Below, piece by piece: positions 1 through 7,247 of a DNA stretch of 22,047 bases. Within the stretch, counting starts at the first letter, position 1; each line of letters begins with the position of its first letter. The position numbers were made by a program, and so were the translations under genes. The stretch spans positions 1 to 22,047 of the forward strand of contig CAYMSM010000038.1 in assembly GCA_964393105.1 (NCBI GenBank). Direction: 5' to 3'. This stretch comes from CALMEC01 sp964393105. Lineage in GTDB: Bacteria > Actinomycetota > Thermoleophilia > Miltoncostaeales > Miltoncostaeaceae. The notes below the pieces were generated by a model, which saw only the letters and a list, made by a program, of their open reading frames with translations, was not told where the DNA came from and did not search any database.

Positions 1-1
1 G

Positions 2-142
2 TGGATGCGGGGCGTGCGGGCGCCGAGTCAGGCGGGTGCGGGGGAGCACCCGCAGGGTGCATCCTTCGGGTTGACCCCGAACCCGTATGGCGACGGCGAT
101 CCGCGCGCATCCGCGCCGCGAGGGGCGGTGGATCCAGGCTAA
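2..142 (+). CDS. C-terminal end of an unknown protein (partial, runs off the left edge)
   Basis: A frame open from the left edge reads through 46 codons to TAA at 140-142. The visible residues are rich in Gly, Pro and Ala (ending ...GDGDPRASAPRGAVDPG), as in a low-complexity tail. No domain is visible, so the function is unknown. The same frame continues after the stop with a coding-looking stretch to 271, which may be a separate small gene or the tail of the same gene broken by the TAA. Confidence 0.4.
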   Translation, partial: WMRGVRAPSQAGAGEHPQGASFGLTPNPYGDGDPRASAPRGAVDPG

Positions 143-148
143 GTGGTC

Positions 149-271
149 GTGAGCCGTGTTGGCGACGGGATCGCGCTCGTTGGCTACGGAGGCATTGGGC
201 CTGATGTCGGGGAGGCAGAGCGCTTCGCCCGTCTCGCGACAAACAATCTGCGACAGGCTCAGGCTCCGTGA
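149..271 (+). CDS. Possible small ORF, or the tail of the upstream gene beyond an in-frame stop
   Basis: From GTG at 149 (or GTG at 143) a 40-42 codon frame ends at TGA 269-271. It encodes a plausible peptide containing GDGIALVGYGGIGPDVGEAE, with normal amino-acid composition for a coding region. It lies in the same frame as the partial gene ending at 142. It could be a separate small gene or the severed C-terminus of that gene. No family is recognised and no clear ribosome binding site is seen. Confidence 0.25.
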   Translation: MSRVGDGIALVGYGGIGPDVGEAERFARLATNNLRQAQAP

Positions 272-431
272 CGGGGTTGGGCCAGTGTCCAGAGACCTCC
301 GTTGGACCTCGAAGACCTCGCGGAGGCCTCCGATTTTTGGTCGCTAGCGGTCGTTGGCGGACGAGCCCGGTCGGGGTTGCTGGACCCCGTAATCCTGCTC
401 CTGGAACCGCAAGACGGCTCTACTACTGAGG
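272..431. other. Intergenic stretch with a weak hairpin plus T-run
   Basis: No gene is seen here. A 12-bp palindrome CGGAGGCCTCCG at 321-332 is followed by T5 (334-338), and CCTCCG at 296-301 could also pair with CGGAGG at 321-326. Either would give a weak terminator-like structure for the plus-strand gene at the left edge. The evidence is thin. Confidence 0.25.
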
Positions 432-504
432 TGGAGGATGACGGGTTCGAACCGACGACCTCCGCCTTGCAAAGGCGGCGCTCTCCCAACTGAGCTAATC
501 CCCC
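432..504 (-). tRNA. tRNA-Ala (anticodon TGC)
   Basis: The minus strand folds into a complete 73-nt cloverleaf. The acceptor GGGGGAT pairs with ATCCTCC with one G-U pair. The D arm contains AGCTCAGTTGGGAGAGC, the anticodon arm is CGCCTTTGCAAGGCG with TGC centred in the loop, and the T arm contains GGTTCGAACC. The discriminator is A and the CCA end is not encoded (the genome continues CCT). A TTCGCT-N17-TACCCT promoter lies directly upstream on the minus strand (543-515). Confidence 0.95.
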
Positions 505-514
505 GATTGGGGAG

Positions 515-543
515 AGGGTAGCATCGGGCGCGTGAGCAGCGAA
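515..543 (-). promoter_or_regulatory. Probable promoter of tRNA-Ala
   Basis: On the minus strand TTCGCT (543-538), a 17-nt spacer and TACCCT (520-515) lie 10 nt before the tRNA 5' end. The -10 hexamer shares its TA with the opposing TAGCAT box of the 532 gene, so the two promoters would be back to back. The -35 element lies inside the 532 coding region. Confidence 0.45.
519..531 (+). promoter_or_regulatory. Leaderless-type -10 element for the 532 gene
   Basis: TAGCAT at 519-524 is followed by 7 nt and then the GTG start at 532, the geometry expected when transcription starts at the start codon. There is no Shine-Dalgarno sequence. No good -35 is visible. Confidence 0.45.
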
Positions 544-807
544 CCCGAAGCCGACCCGTACGCGATCGTCGATCGGCTTCTCGACCAGCAGATGGTCCAG
601 CACTTCGAGATGGCCCAGATGATCGGCGAGTACCGCAATATGCTGGCCGACCTGCAGGAGCAGCGACGGCCCGATCAGGATATGGTCAAGCTTGCGCGAA
701 GCCTCCCCGGAGCGCGGTACCACGTCGCAACGACATATGTGCGCGAGACGTGGCTGGTTCTCGAAGGCGAGCTCAAGCGGCTCTTCCCGGAGGAACCTGC
801 GGGCTGA
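532..807 (+). CDS. Small helical protein of unknown function (91 aa)
   Basis: I do not recognise a family. The protein is acidic and predicted mostly helical: residues 10-45 carry a heptad-like pattern (VDRLLDQQMVQHFEMAQMI) and residues 60-85 form a second helical block with aromatic residues. It has no signal peptide, membrane segment or cysteines. The GTG start is supported by the TAGCAT box 7 nt upstream and by the lack of earlier in-frame signals. It diverges from tRNA-Ala and converges on the epimerase-like gene, with a small hairpin in the 51-bp gap. It is likely cytosolic. Confidence 0.65.
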   Translation: MSSEPEADPYAIVDRLLDQQMVQHFEMAQMIGEYRNMLADLQEQRRPDQDMVKLARSLPGARYHVATTYVRETWLVLEGELKRLFPEEPAG

Positions 808-824
808 TCTGATCCACCCAGATC
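806..824. terminator. Short hairpin between convergent genes
   Basis: GATCTG (806-811) and CAGATC (819-824) form a 6-bp stem with a 7-nt loop in the gap between the convergent 532 and epimerase-like genes. There is no T-run, so it may only be a weak bidirectional terminator. Confidence 0.25.
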
Positions 825-858
825 GACGAGGACTGTCACGAACCTCGGTCGCGCCAGC

Positions 859-1752
859 CTAACCCTGCTCGCCGACGAGGTTCGACAGCGCTGCGGATGC
901 CTCTGCAAACTGGAAGCTGTAACCGGACTCGAGCGCCACGCGCGGAACGGCATGCTGGCCCTGCAACACGATCTGCGCGCCCTCACCCAGCAGGACTTTG
1001 ATGGCGAACCCCGGCGTCGGCGCGACCGCCGGCCGGTTGAGCGCGTGGCCCAGCTCCCTGGCAAACGCGCCCTGACGCAGGATCCCCGGCGCGACCAGGT
1101 TGATCGGCCCCGCGAGCGCGGCGTCGTCGAGCGCGCGCAGGATGAGTCCGACGGCGTCCGCCACATGGATCCACGGGAACCACTGGCGGCCGCCGGCGAT
1201 CGGCCCGCCCAAGCCGAGCTTGGCCGGCCCGAGCAACTGCGGCAACGCGCCCCCCTCGCCCGCCAGGACGAGACCGGTACGCAATACGACGACGCGCACA
1301 CCGTTCGCTGTGGCAGCCATCGCAGCGGCCTCCCAGCGCTGGCAGACTTCCGCCAGGAACCCGGAGCCGGGGGACGCGGACTCGTCGGCCTCCTCCTCAC
1401 GATCTCCGTAGTACCCGACCGCGCTCGCGTTGACCAGTACGCGAGGCCCACCGTGGGCGAGCGCCTGGACCACGCGATCCGTCAGGTCGACGCGACTCGC
1501 GACGATCTCCCGTTTGACCTCGGCATTCCACCGCCGGCCGATCGGCGAGCCGGCCACATTGACGATCCCGTCGCAGCCGTCGAGCGCCCCGTGCGGCACT
1601 GCGCCCGCGCCCGGGTCCCACGCGACTGCACGCGCACCCTCCACGTGGCCCCCACCTCTCACGAGTGCGACCACGTCGTCGCCGCGCGCGACCAGGGCCG
1701 CGACGAGCCGTCGTCCGATGAGCCCTGTCGCCCCGACAACCGCAATCAGCAT
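859..1752 (-). CDS. TIGR01777-family NAD(P)-dependent epimerase-like protein (YfcH-like)
   Basis: This is an extended short-chain dehydrogenase/reductase fold protein of 297 aa. The N-terminal Rossmann motif is VGATGLIGRRL (residues 5-15). The active-site region has NASAVGYYG, where family members keep the YYG tyrosine, then ESASPGSGFLAEVCQRWE typical of TIGR01777. The C-terminal 50 residues match the DUF1731 tail (LLGEGAQIVLQGQHAVP). The substrate of this family is not established. The ATG at 1752 is preferred over an in-frame ATG 30 nt upstream because GGAGG lies 5 nt before it and the Rossmann strand follows immediately. It is monocistronic, and a perfect 15-bp palindrome lies 37 bp upstream of the start. 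Confidence 0.9.
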   Translation of the reverse strand: MLIAVVGATGLIGRRLVAALVARGDDVVALVRGGGHVEGARAVAWDPGAGAVPHGALDGCDGIVNVAGSPIGRRWNAEVKREIVASRVDLTDRVVQALAHGGPRVLVNASAVGYYGDREEEADESASPGSGFLAEVCQRWEAAAMAATANGVRVVVLRTGLVLAGEGGALPQLLGPAKLGLGGPIAGGRQWFPWIHVADAVGLILRALDDAALAGPINLVAPGILRQGAFARELGHALNRPAVAPTPGFAIKVLLGEGAQIVLQGQHAVPRVALESGYSFQFAEASAALSNLVGEQG

Positions 1753-1788
1753 GACGGCCTCCGATCGGTGAGCCTCCATCATGGTCCC

Positions 1789-1803
1789 CTTCGGTGACCG
1801 AAG
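1789..1803. promoter_or_regulatory. Perfect 15-bp palindrome upstream of the epimerase-like gene
   Basis: CTTCGGTGACCGAAG has 7-bp arms around a central G and lies 37-51 bp upstream of the start at 1752. The position suits an operator near the promoter, or a leader hairpin. No regulator gene is adjacent. Confidence 0.35.
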
Positions 1804-2403
1804 CCAGGGGCAAGTGCCCCCGCTCCGCCGTGCACACCGCCCACGGACCCGCGAGCCTCGCGCTCGTGGCGCCAGGTATCAGCAGCGCGTATGCCGTGGA
1901 CCAGCCGCCGATTCGGTGATCGTCAGAGAAGGACCTCGCAGCCGTGAGCCTCGATGATCGTTTTCTGGCCGCCGGTGTCAGCGGCAGTCGCTTTGATCAC
2001 GGCAAGGCTGCCGAACCACCGGGTCTGCACGCTCCGTGGACCTCAGAACCCGCGCTGAGGAAAGACGTACGGGCATCGTGACCCCTCCACGTCCGTGGGC
2101 GTTGATGTGCTCTGCTTTCGGACTCTCGTTGTGCGGGTGCGATCCCTCATCCTCATTGCGATTCGAGGGCCTTTGCTTTGCCGGTATGCCCACACGAATG
2201 CCCCCGAAGAACTAGAGCTCTCACGTGTCCGCCGTCGAATAAAGTGCCGCCAAATAGCCAATTGGGTGAGGTCGGGTCGGTCAATCGTTACATGAAACGA
2301 CACGAAGTCGTGACAGGAATGGCACACATGGGTGGTGCGCTGTAACAGGTTGTTCGGGCACGATCCTCGTATGGGCGATGGTCGTGATCGGGATGGGGGC
2401 GCG
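1804..2403. other. 600-bp region without a convincing gene
   Basis: No frame here looks coding. Small inverted repeats are present: GGGGC/GCCCC around AAGT (about 1807-1820) and CCTCAG/CTGAGG (2041-2060). The stretch 2235-2300 is clearly more AT-rich than its surroundings (AATAAAG, CAAATAGCCAATTGGG) and contains CACGA-AG-TCGTG. It probably holds the promoter of the 2404 gene. The composition change suggests acquired DNA. Confidence 0.4.
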
Positions 2404-3093
2404 ATGTCGCAGGCACGGGACGGGCCTGGCGGTTTTCCGACCGAAAGCGCACTGCGTGACGGCCCACCGCGCGACGGCCCACCCTGTGACGGCCCACCGT
2501 GTGACGGCCCACCGCGCGACGACCCACCGGGTGGCGGTCCGCCGTGCGCGATCTGCGCACGTACCGGCCAGGAGCCGCGACGTCTCGTGCACCTCACCCA
2601 CGGGGTGGCGGTGTGGTTGTGCCACACCCACGCATCGGACCGGTACCTGCGCGAGGACGAGGGCACCGTCTTCGCCAACCGCCTCGCCCAGATGTGGATC
2701 GCGACCGGGACACTCACCGCGCGGGGCGCAGCGGCGCTTCGCACACACGTACGCCAAACCCGGTCCGCCGGGATCATCCGCGGCCGGCCCGGCTCCTACT
2801 CCTGGCCCGTACTCAGACGCGAAGCAGAACAGCGATTTGCCGCAGGACACGACCCCCGTCACGTCATCCAGGAGTTACGTGCCCGCCACGCAGATTGCCC
2901 GGCGATGGCGCCATCCGCGCGCACGATGCGCCGGTGGTACACCCAAGCGCGATGGCTCACACCCTCACCACCCGGCCCGCGGCAGGCGCGAAGAGCCCGA
3001 CGGCGGCGGGTCCCCGCCGCGTTCGCCCTCATCCCATATGCGATGACCCAGCACCTGTCATGGAACTACGACCCGCGGTGGCGAGGCACGTAG
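2404..3093 (+). CDS. Orphan zinc-ribbon/helix-turn-helix protein with a DGPP repeat (229 aa)
   Basis: I do not recognise a named family. Visible parts in order: a short N-terminus; a low-complexity RDGPP/CDGPP repeat (about residues 18-47) encoded by 15-bp tandem units; a zinc-ribbon-like CAIC...CHTH block (C-x2-C and C-x2-H); a helical middle; then a segment with HVIQELRARH...PSARTMRRWYTQARWL, which resembles the helix-turn-helix of transposase or resolvase N-termini; and a very basic tail. This suggests DNA binding. ATG 2404 is chosen because GGGGG lies just upstream; ATG 2371 is an alternative. The gene stands alone between long non-coding stretches, so it may be horizontally acquired. Confidence 0.6.
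   Translation: MSQARDGPGGFPTESALRDGPPRDGPPCDGPPCDGPPRDDPPGGGPPCAICARTGQEPRRLVHLTHGVAVWLCHTHASDRYLREDEGTVFANRLAQMWIATGTLTARGAAALRTHVRQTRSAGIIRGRPGSYSWPVLRREAEQRFAAGHDPRHVIQELRARHADCPAMAPSARTMRRWYTQARWLTPSPPGPRQARRARRRRVPAAFALIPYAMTQHLSWNYDPRWRGT
2454..2543 (+). repeat. 15-bp minisatellite, six units, inside the 2404 gene
   Basis: Six head-to-tail units (2454-2468, 2469-2483, 2484-2498, 2499-2513, 2514-2528, 2529-2543) follow GCGTGACGGCCCACC, the last one degenerate. Because 15 is a multiple of three, copy-number change keeps the reading frame; each unit encodes xDGPP with x being Arg or Cys. Confidence 0.9.
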
Positions 3094-3434
3094 TGCTCTG
3101 CCCCAAGAGTTCGGTGGATATCCGGCGAGCGATAACCGAGCAAGGGTGGAGGCGAGCATTGGTGCCGCCGGAAGCAATGGCGATCTCGCCGCCGCCCCTT
3201 GGCGACGGTTGCAGCCGCCGGACGGTGCGGCCGTTCTGCAGGCCCCCTCAAATTGAGGATGACACCGCCAGGGTGGCCGCGTGCGCGACGTCGCCCATCA
3301 TCGTCCGGGCCTGCGCGCGGTAAGTACGGCACAGGGCAACTCGTGAGGACCCACTTGTTTGTCACACCTCGGTTGCGCCCTGTGAAGACCGAAAACAGGA
3401 TCCGGTCAGAGCTCCGGGCCCGAGAGAGCGCCCG
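3094..3434. other. 340-bp region without a convincing gene
   Basis: This lies between the plus-strand 2404 gene and the minus-strand 3435 gene. No reading frame has a recognisable product. CCTCAAATTGAGG at 3246-3258 is a 13-bp palindrome (6-bp arms, central A) without a T-run. Nothing else can be supported. Confidence 0.4.
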
Positions 3435-3914
3435 CTACTCCTCACGTCCGAGGGGCTCCACCGTTCGGCGGTCTGATTTCGCCAGGTCGATCAGCGCCAT
3501 CGGATCGATGCCGGGAGCGGCGGTCGCGCGGCCGATCGACAGTGGAGACGGGGACTCGGCCCGAAGCCGCAGGCGCAGGCGCGCGACGGCCGGCTCCGCG
3601 CTCGGGCCATCGGCGTCGGCGAGCAACACCGTCAACGACCGCACGCTCGTCCGCCACATCGCGTCGGTCTCACGGATCATGTGACGCACGATCGCGGAGA
3701 GCTTGGCGATGCCGGCCTCGGTCACGGGGTCCTGGACGTCGACGACGATCAGCGTGACGAACCGTCGCCCACGACGCGATGCGTCCAGGGCGTGATCGAG
3801 GGACTTGAGGAACGACTCCCGATCAACCGGCTCGATGGCCCCGGGCGTGGGACCGAACAACGCCGACCGCGGGCGAAGATCCGTCTTCCTACGTAATGGG
3901 CCTTGCGTGGCCAT
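3435..3914 (-). CDS. Degenerate GGDEF-fold protein, predicted catalytically inactive
   Basis: The 159-aa protein follows the diguanylate-cyclase fold: a leading helix (DRESFLKSLDHALDASRRGR), strand RFVTLIVVDVQD (51-62), helix IAKLSAIVRHMIRETD (69-84), then a block with the spacing of RYGGDEFxVLL, and a final PLSIGRATA strand and ALIDLAKSD helix. The signature is lost: residues 90-94 read SVRSL in place of GGDEF, and the metal-binding Asp region is also altered. It probably cannot make c-di-GMP. It could be a sensor or structural remnant. It lies on the same strand 93 bp after the aldo/keto reductase. No Shine-Dalgarno precedes ATG 3914. I infer the fold from pattern only. Confidence 0.6.
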   Translation of the reverse strand: MATQGPLRRKTDLRPRSALFGPTPGAIEPVDRESFLKSLDHALDASRRGRRFVTLIVVDVQDPVTEAGIAKLSAIVRHMIRETDAMWRTSVRSLTVLLADADGPSAEPAVARLRLRLRAESPSPLSIGRATAAPGIDPMALIDLAKSDRRTVEPLGREE

Positions 3915-4007
3915 CGGGGAACCATGGTGTCAGATGTCACGGACGGCGGCAAACACTGTTCCGGGCCGGAGGCCCGGTTGTGTCCGCCGCGCTGCCGCGG
4001 GTACCAC

Positions 4008-5003
4008 TCAGTCGGTGCGATCGGGCGGCTCGCCGTGCCCGTAATGCCGCGAGGCGGCCGGATGCCGGGCCAGGACGGCCTCGATGGCGGCGGCTTCGTC
4101 ATCGGCCAGCGGACGCTCGCCCAGCTTCGCGTTGGCGGTCGCCTGACGTGCGTCACGGGCGCCGATGATCGCCGACGTCACCTCCGGACGGCGGAGCACC
4201 CAGGCGACCGCGAGTTCCGCGACGCCGCCGGGGCGCCCGGACTCGCCCGCGATCAGCGCCAACTCATCCGCGACCGCGATGCGTTCGGCAAACGCGTCGT
4301 CGCAAAAAAGCTCGCTGTCGCGTCGCCAGTCGTCCGGGGCGAACGTGGTCGACGCCGACATCTTGCCGGTCAAGAGTCCATGCGCCAGCGGGCCATAGGC
4401 CAGCACGCCGACCCCCTTGGCGGCGCACCACGGAAGCTCGGCCTGCTCGATCTCGCGCCGCATCAGGTGGTATCCGACCTGAAAGCTGTCGAGGGGCCCG
4501 GCGGCGCCTGCGGCGGCCAGGTCGTCCACGTCGTAGTTGGAGACCCCGATCGCCCGGATCTTTCCGGCGTGCTTGAGGTCGAGCAGCGCGCCCATCGTCT
4601 CCTCGGCTGCGACGCCTTTGACCGGCCAATGCACTTGGTACAGGTCGATGGTGTCGATGCCGAGCGCCGCGAGATTGCGATCGACGGCCCTCGTGATGTA
4701 CGCGGCGCTCGCCTCGCGCCAGATCCGAAACGACGGTTCCATGGTCCACGCCACGCCGGACTTGGTGGCGACGATGACGTCGTCGCGCCGTTCCTTGAGC
4801 ACCTTGCCGACGATCCGCTCGGCCCGGTGCTGGCCGTAGATGTCGGCCGTGTCGATCCAGTTGACACCGGCATCGAGCGATGCATGGCATGCCGCAACCG
4901 AGTCAGCGTCGTCGGCGCCGCCCCAACGACCGCCGAACACCCAAGTGCCGAGGCCGATGACCGTGAGCTCCAATCCGGTGTCTGCGAGCCGGCGCCGTTC
5001 CAT
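4008..5003 (-). CDS. Aldo/keto reductase
   Basis: An NADPH-dependent oxidoreductase of the aldo/keto reductase (beta/alpha)8 family, 331 aa, cytosolic. The catalytic tetrad is intact: D51 and Y56 in DTADIYG, K81 in VIVATKSG and H125 in LYQVHWP. The cofactor-binding C-terminal part has GVSNYDVDDL and SAIIGARDARQATAN. It resembles the Tas/YhdN-type subgroup, which accepts varied aldehydes and ketones, so no substrate can be named. The ATG at 5003 starts 2 nt after the stop of the zinc-ribbon PAS gene and has no clear ribosome site of its own, which suggests translational coupling in one operon. Confidence 0.92.
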   Translation of the reverse strand: MERRRLADTGLELTVIGLGTWVFGGRWGGADDADSVAACHASLDAGVNWIDTADIYGQHRAERIVGKVLKERRDDVIVATKSGVAWTMEPSFRIWREASAAYITRAVDRNLAALGIDTIDLYQVHWPVKGVAAEETMGALLDLKHAGKIRAIGVSNYDVDDLAAAGAAGPLDSFQVGYHLMRREIEQAELPWCAAKGVGVLAYGPLAHGLLTGKMSASTTFAPDDWRRDSELFCDDAFAERIAVADELALIAGESGRPGGVAELAVAWVLRRPEVTSAIIGARDARQATANAKLGERPLADDEAAAIEAVLARHPAASRHYGHGEPPDRTD

Positions 5004-5005
5004 TA

Positions 5006-5440
5006 CTACTTGGGTGTGATCGCCACGAGCAGGCCTCCGTCGCCGTCGTACGCGGGGAAGAAATCCGCGGTCGCGGCACGGTCGCCCTCGATGCCCTTGG
5101 GTCGAAACGTGCAGTCCACCCCCATCACGCGCACCCCCCACTCCAGGCTTCTGTCCGCCGGATCGTCCTCCGAGAAGCGCAGCTCCAGGCGGTGGACGAC
5201 GTCGTGGCCGAGCAGGTCGCGCTCCTGATATCCGGTCACCGCCGTCGCGGCATGCCCTGCCGCAAGGATCTTGCGGTCGCCGCTGCAGACCACGAGCGCG
5301 GTCTTGGGGCTGGGGTAGTAGTCGTCGAGCAACTCGAACAGGAACCCGAAGCCGCACGACGCACAACCACGCGGCTGATGGCCGTGGTGGCGGTCCCCCG
5401 AGATCCTGCGGCCGCAGCCGGGACAGATGAATACGGGCAT
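5006..5440 (-). CDS. Zinc-ribbon plus PAS-domain sensor-like protein
   Basis: A 144-aa protein. Residues 4-35 hold a zinc ribbon with CPGC and CASC knuckles. The remainder fits a PAS domain: PKTALVVCSGDRKILAAGHA, then AVTGYQERDLLGHDVVHRL, which is the classic PAS helix-loop, and a closing GLLVAITPK strand. There is no output domain, so it may sense a ligand or redox state and act through a partner. ATG 5440 is chosen over an upstream in-frame ATG because the zinc ribbon starts at once and TATGCT lies 6 nt upstream (leaderless-type promoter). It is first in an operon with the aldo/keto reductase and perhaps the degenerate GGDEF gene. Confidence 0.75.
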   Translation of the reverse strand: MPVFICPGCGRRISGDRHHGHQPRGCASCGFGFLFELLDDYYPSPKTALVVCSGDRKILAAGHAATAVTGYQERDLLGHDVVHRLELRFSEDDPADRSLEWGVRVMGVDCTFRPKGIEGDRAATADFFPAYDGDGGLLVAITPK

Positions 5441-5446
5441 GGACGA

Positions 5447-5452
5447 AGCATA
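5447..5452 (-). promoter_or_regulatory. Leaderless-type -10 element for the PAS/AKR operon
   Basis: On the minus strand TATGCT lies 6 nt before ATG 5440, matching the TANNNT-N6/7-start arrangement of several genes in this window. No Shine-Dalgarno sequence is present. Confidence 0.4.
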
Positions 5453-5561
5453 ACGAGGCGCCGGCACCGAGCCGAATCGCGTTGTTCACTGGGAGTTTTT
5501 GGGGCCTCTCACGCATCGTGCGCGATGCGGCCGGCAGGTTGTGGACCGATACAGGAGGGGC

Positions 5562-7247
5562 ATGAACTCGGACATGGATCGTCCGGGGGCGCGGTATGGA
5601 TGCCGCTTTGTCGCGACCCTCGCATCAACTCTTCTTGCGCTCGCATGCGTATCGGTCACCCCAGGGGTGGCTCAGGCGGCGGACGTCGGTGAGGATGTCG
5701 ACTCGAGGGTCGCGGTGAGCGCCACCGAGGTTCCCGTCGTCATCACGCTCACGTCACAGGTCGCGCGCGAATCTCACAGAGGTCGGCCCTCTGAGCTCAT
5801 CCGGTCGCTGCGCAAGACCGCTGGTGACAGCCAGGGATCCGTGCGCGCCAAGCTGCGGGGCCCCTCCCGTTCCTTCTGGCTTGTCAACGCGCTCGGCACC
5901 TCGGTCAGCGCACGTGAGCTTGCGGCCCTTCGCAATGATCCCGCGGTCGCATCGATCGCCCTGGACCCGCAGATCACCATTGCCGGCGCCGCCACTGGAG
6001 CGGGTCAGGAAAGCTGGGGCGTCGGCGCAGTCAACGCTCCCGACGTGTGGAGCCGCTACGGCCTGACCGGCGCGGGGATGCGCGTCGGGAGCATCGACAC
6101 CGGCGTGGACGCAACAAACCCGGAGCTCGCGGGGGCGATCGCCGGCTGGAAGGACTTCGTCGGCGGGCAGGCCACCCCGTACGACGACAACGGACACGGC
6201 ACGCACACCATCGGCACGATGGTGGCTCGCAACGTGACGGGCGCCCAGGTCGGCATCGCGCCGGGAGCCACGGTCATCGTCGCCAAGGCAATCGGCGCCG
6301 ACGGAACGGCCTCCGGCAGTACGCTCCTGGCGGCCGCCCAGTGGATGACCGACCCGGACGGCGACCCGACCACCGTCGACTACCCGACGGTCATCAACAA
6401 CTCATGGACAGCGGCCGGAGCCAACAACGAGTGGTTTCGCCCGATGGTGCAAACGTGGGTCGCGATGGGCATCGCTCCGGTGTTCGGCGCTGGCAACACA
6501 CCGGACACGATCGGCAACCCGGCGAGCTACCCCGAGAGCATCACCGTCGGCCAGCTGGAGCAGTCGGGCTCCATCGCGACCAACTCCAGCCGCGGGCTCA
6601 TCGCCTGGGCGGCACCGGACGGCACGGCGACGCAGGTCGGCAAGCCGGACATCACCGCCCCCGGAGCGTTCATCTCGTCGACCGTCGGCGGCGGGTACGG
6701 CCTGTACTCGGGCTCGTCGATGGCGGCGCCGCATGTCGCGGCCGCGATCGCATTGATCCGCCAGGCGCGCCCCGATCTGACCGTCGACGGGGTGCGTCAG
6801 GTGCTTGCCGCGAGCGCAACCGACCGCGGGGCCTTGGGATTCGATCTCGACTACGGCGCAGGCGCGCTCGACATCGCTGCGGCGATCGCGGCGACCGGTG
6901 CCCCGGTCGTCGCTGCGGCTCCGACCCCCGAGCCGGCCGTGACGGCGTCGGCCAAGCCCATCCGCACCAAGGTGCGCGTGCTGCGGGTCGTGCGTCGGGG
7001 GAACCACCTGATCGTCCAGGGTCGCATCAGCGGACCCGCTCGCCTGCGGCTGGCGCTGCGGCCGAGGGGAGGCGCCGCGCAGCATTCGGTCCGGGCGATC
7101 GCAGCCACGCGCTCGCGTGCGGGACGGTTCTCGGTCAGGGTCCCCGTCGGACGGCTGCCGAGGCGGGCCTACCTGCTCGTCGTGACCGCGTCGAACGCCT
7201 CCGGCAAGCGCCTGGGCTCGACGAGCGTCCCCGTCCGCCTACGGTAG
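5562..7247 (+). CDS. Secreted subtilisin-like serine protease (S8) with C-terminal beta domain
   Basis: A 561-aa exported protease. The signal peptide spans residues 1-39/40 (hydrophobic LASTLLALACVSV, cleavage near AQA-A). Residues about 50-140 resemble an inhibitor I9 propeptide. The catalytic domain (about 150-450) keeps the triad D179 (SIDTGVD), H212 (NGHGTH) and S386 (GSSMAAPH), plus the oxyanion asparagine N312 (GAGN). After about residue 470 a Pro/Ala linker leads to a basic Ig-like beta region that may bind the cell surface or substrate. ATG 5562 is chosen because GGAGGGG ends 1 nt before it and the signal peptide follows; ATG 5574 is possible. It diverges from the PAS operon and overlaps the convergent 7239 gene by 9 bp. 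Confidence 0.93.
   Translation: MNSDMDRPGARYGCRFVATLASTLLALACVSVTPGVAQAADVGEDVDSRVAVSATEVPVVITLTSQVARESHRGRPSELIRSLRKTAGDSQGSVRAKLRGPSRSFWLVNALGTSVSARELAALRNDPAVASIALDPQITIAGAATGAGQESWGVGAVNAPDVWSRYGLTGAGMRVGSIDTGVDATNPELAGAIAGWKDFVGGQATPYDDNGHGTHTIGTMVARNVTGAQVGIAPGATVIVAKAIGADGTASGSTLLAAAQWMTDPDGDPTTVDYPTVINNSWTAAGANNEWFRPMVQTWVAMGIAPVFGAGNTPDTIGNPASYPESITVGQLEQSGSIATNSSRGLIAWAAPDGTATQVGKPDITAPGAFISSTVGGGYGLYSGSSMAAPHVAAAIALIRQARPDLTVDGVRQVLAASATDRGALGFDLDYGAGALDIAAAIAATGAPVVAAAPTPEPAVTASAKPIRTKVRVLRVVRRGNHLIVQGRISGPARLRLALRPRGGAAQHSVRAIAATRSRAGRFSVRVPVGRLPRRAYLLVVTASNASGKRLGSTSVPVRLR

Noticed and set aside
259..723. A 154-codon minus-strand frame
   Set aside because: It reads straight through tRNA-Ala and is antisense to the 532 gene.
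2454..2543. CRISPR array
   Set aside because: The units are contiguous 15-bp repeats without spacers and encode a regular peptide repeat.
4008..5516. Single fused PAS-like/aldo-keto reductase protein of 502 aa
   Set aside because: The part upstream of 5003 in this frame is not the PAS frame and has no domain; the real PAS gene is in another frame and ends 2 nt before the reductase ATG.
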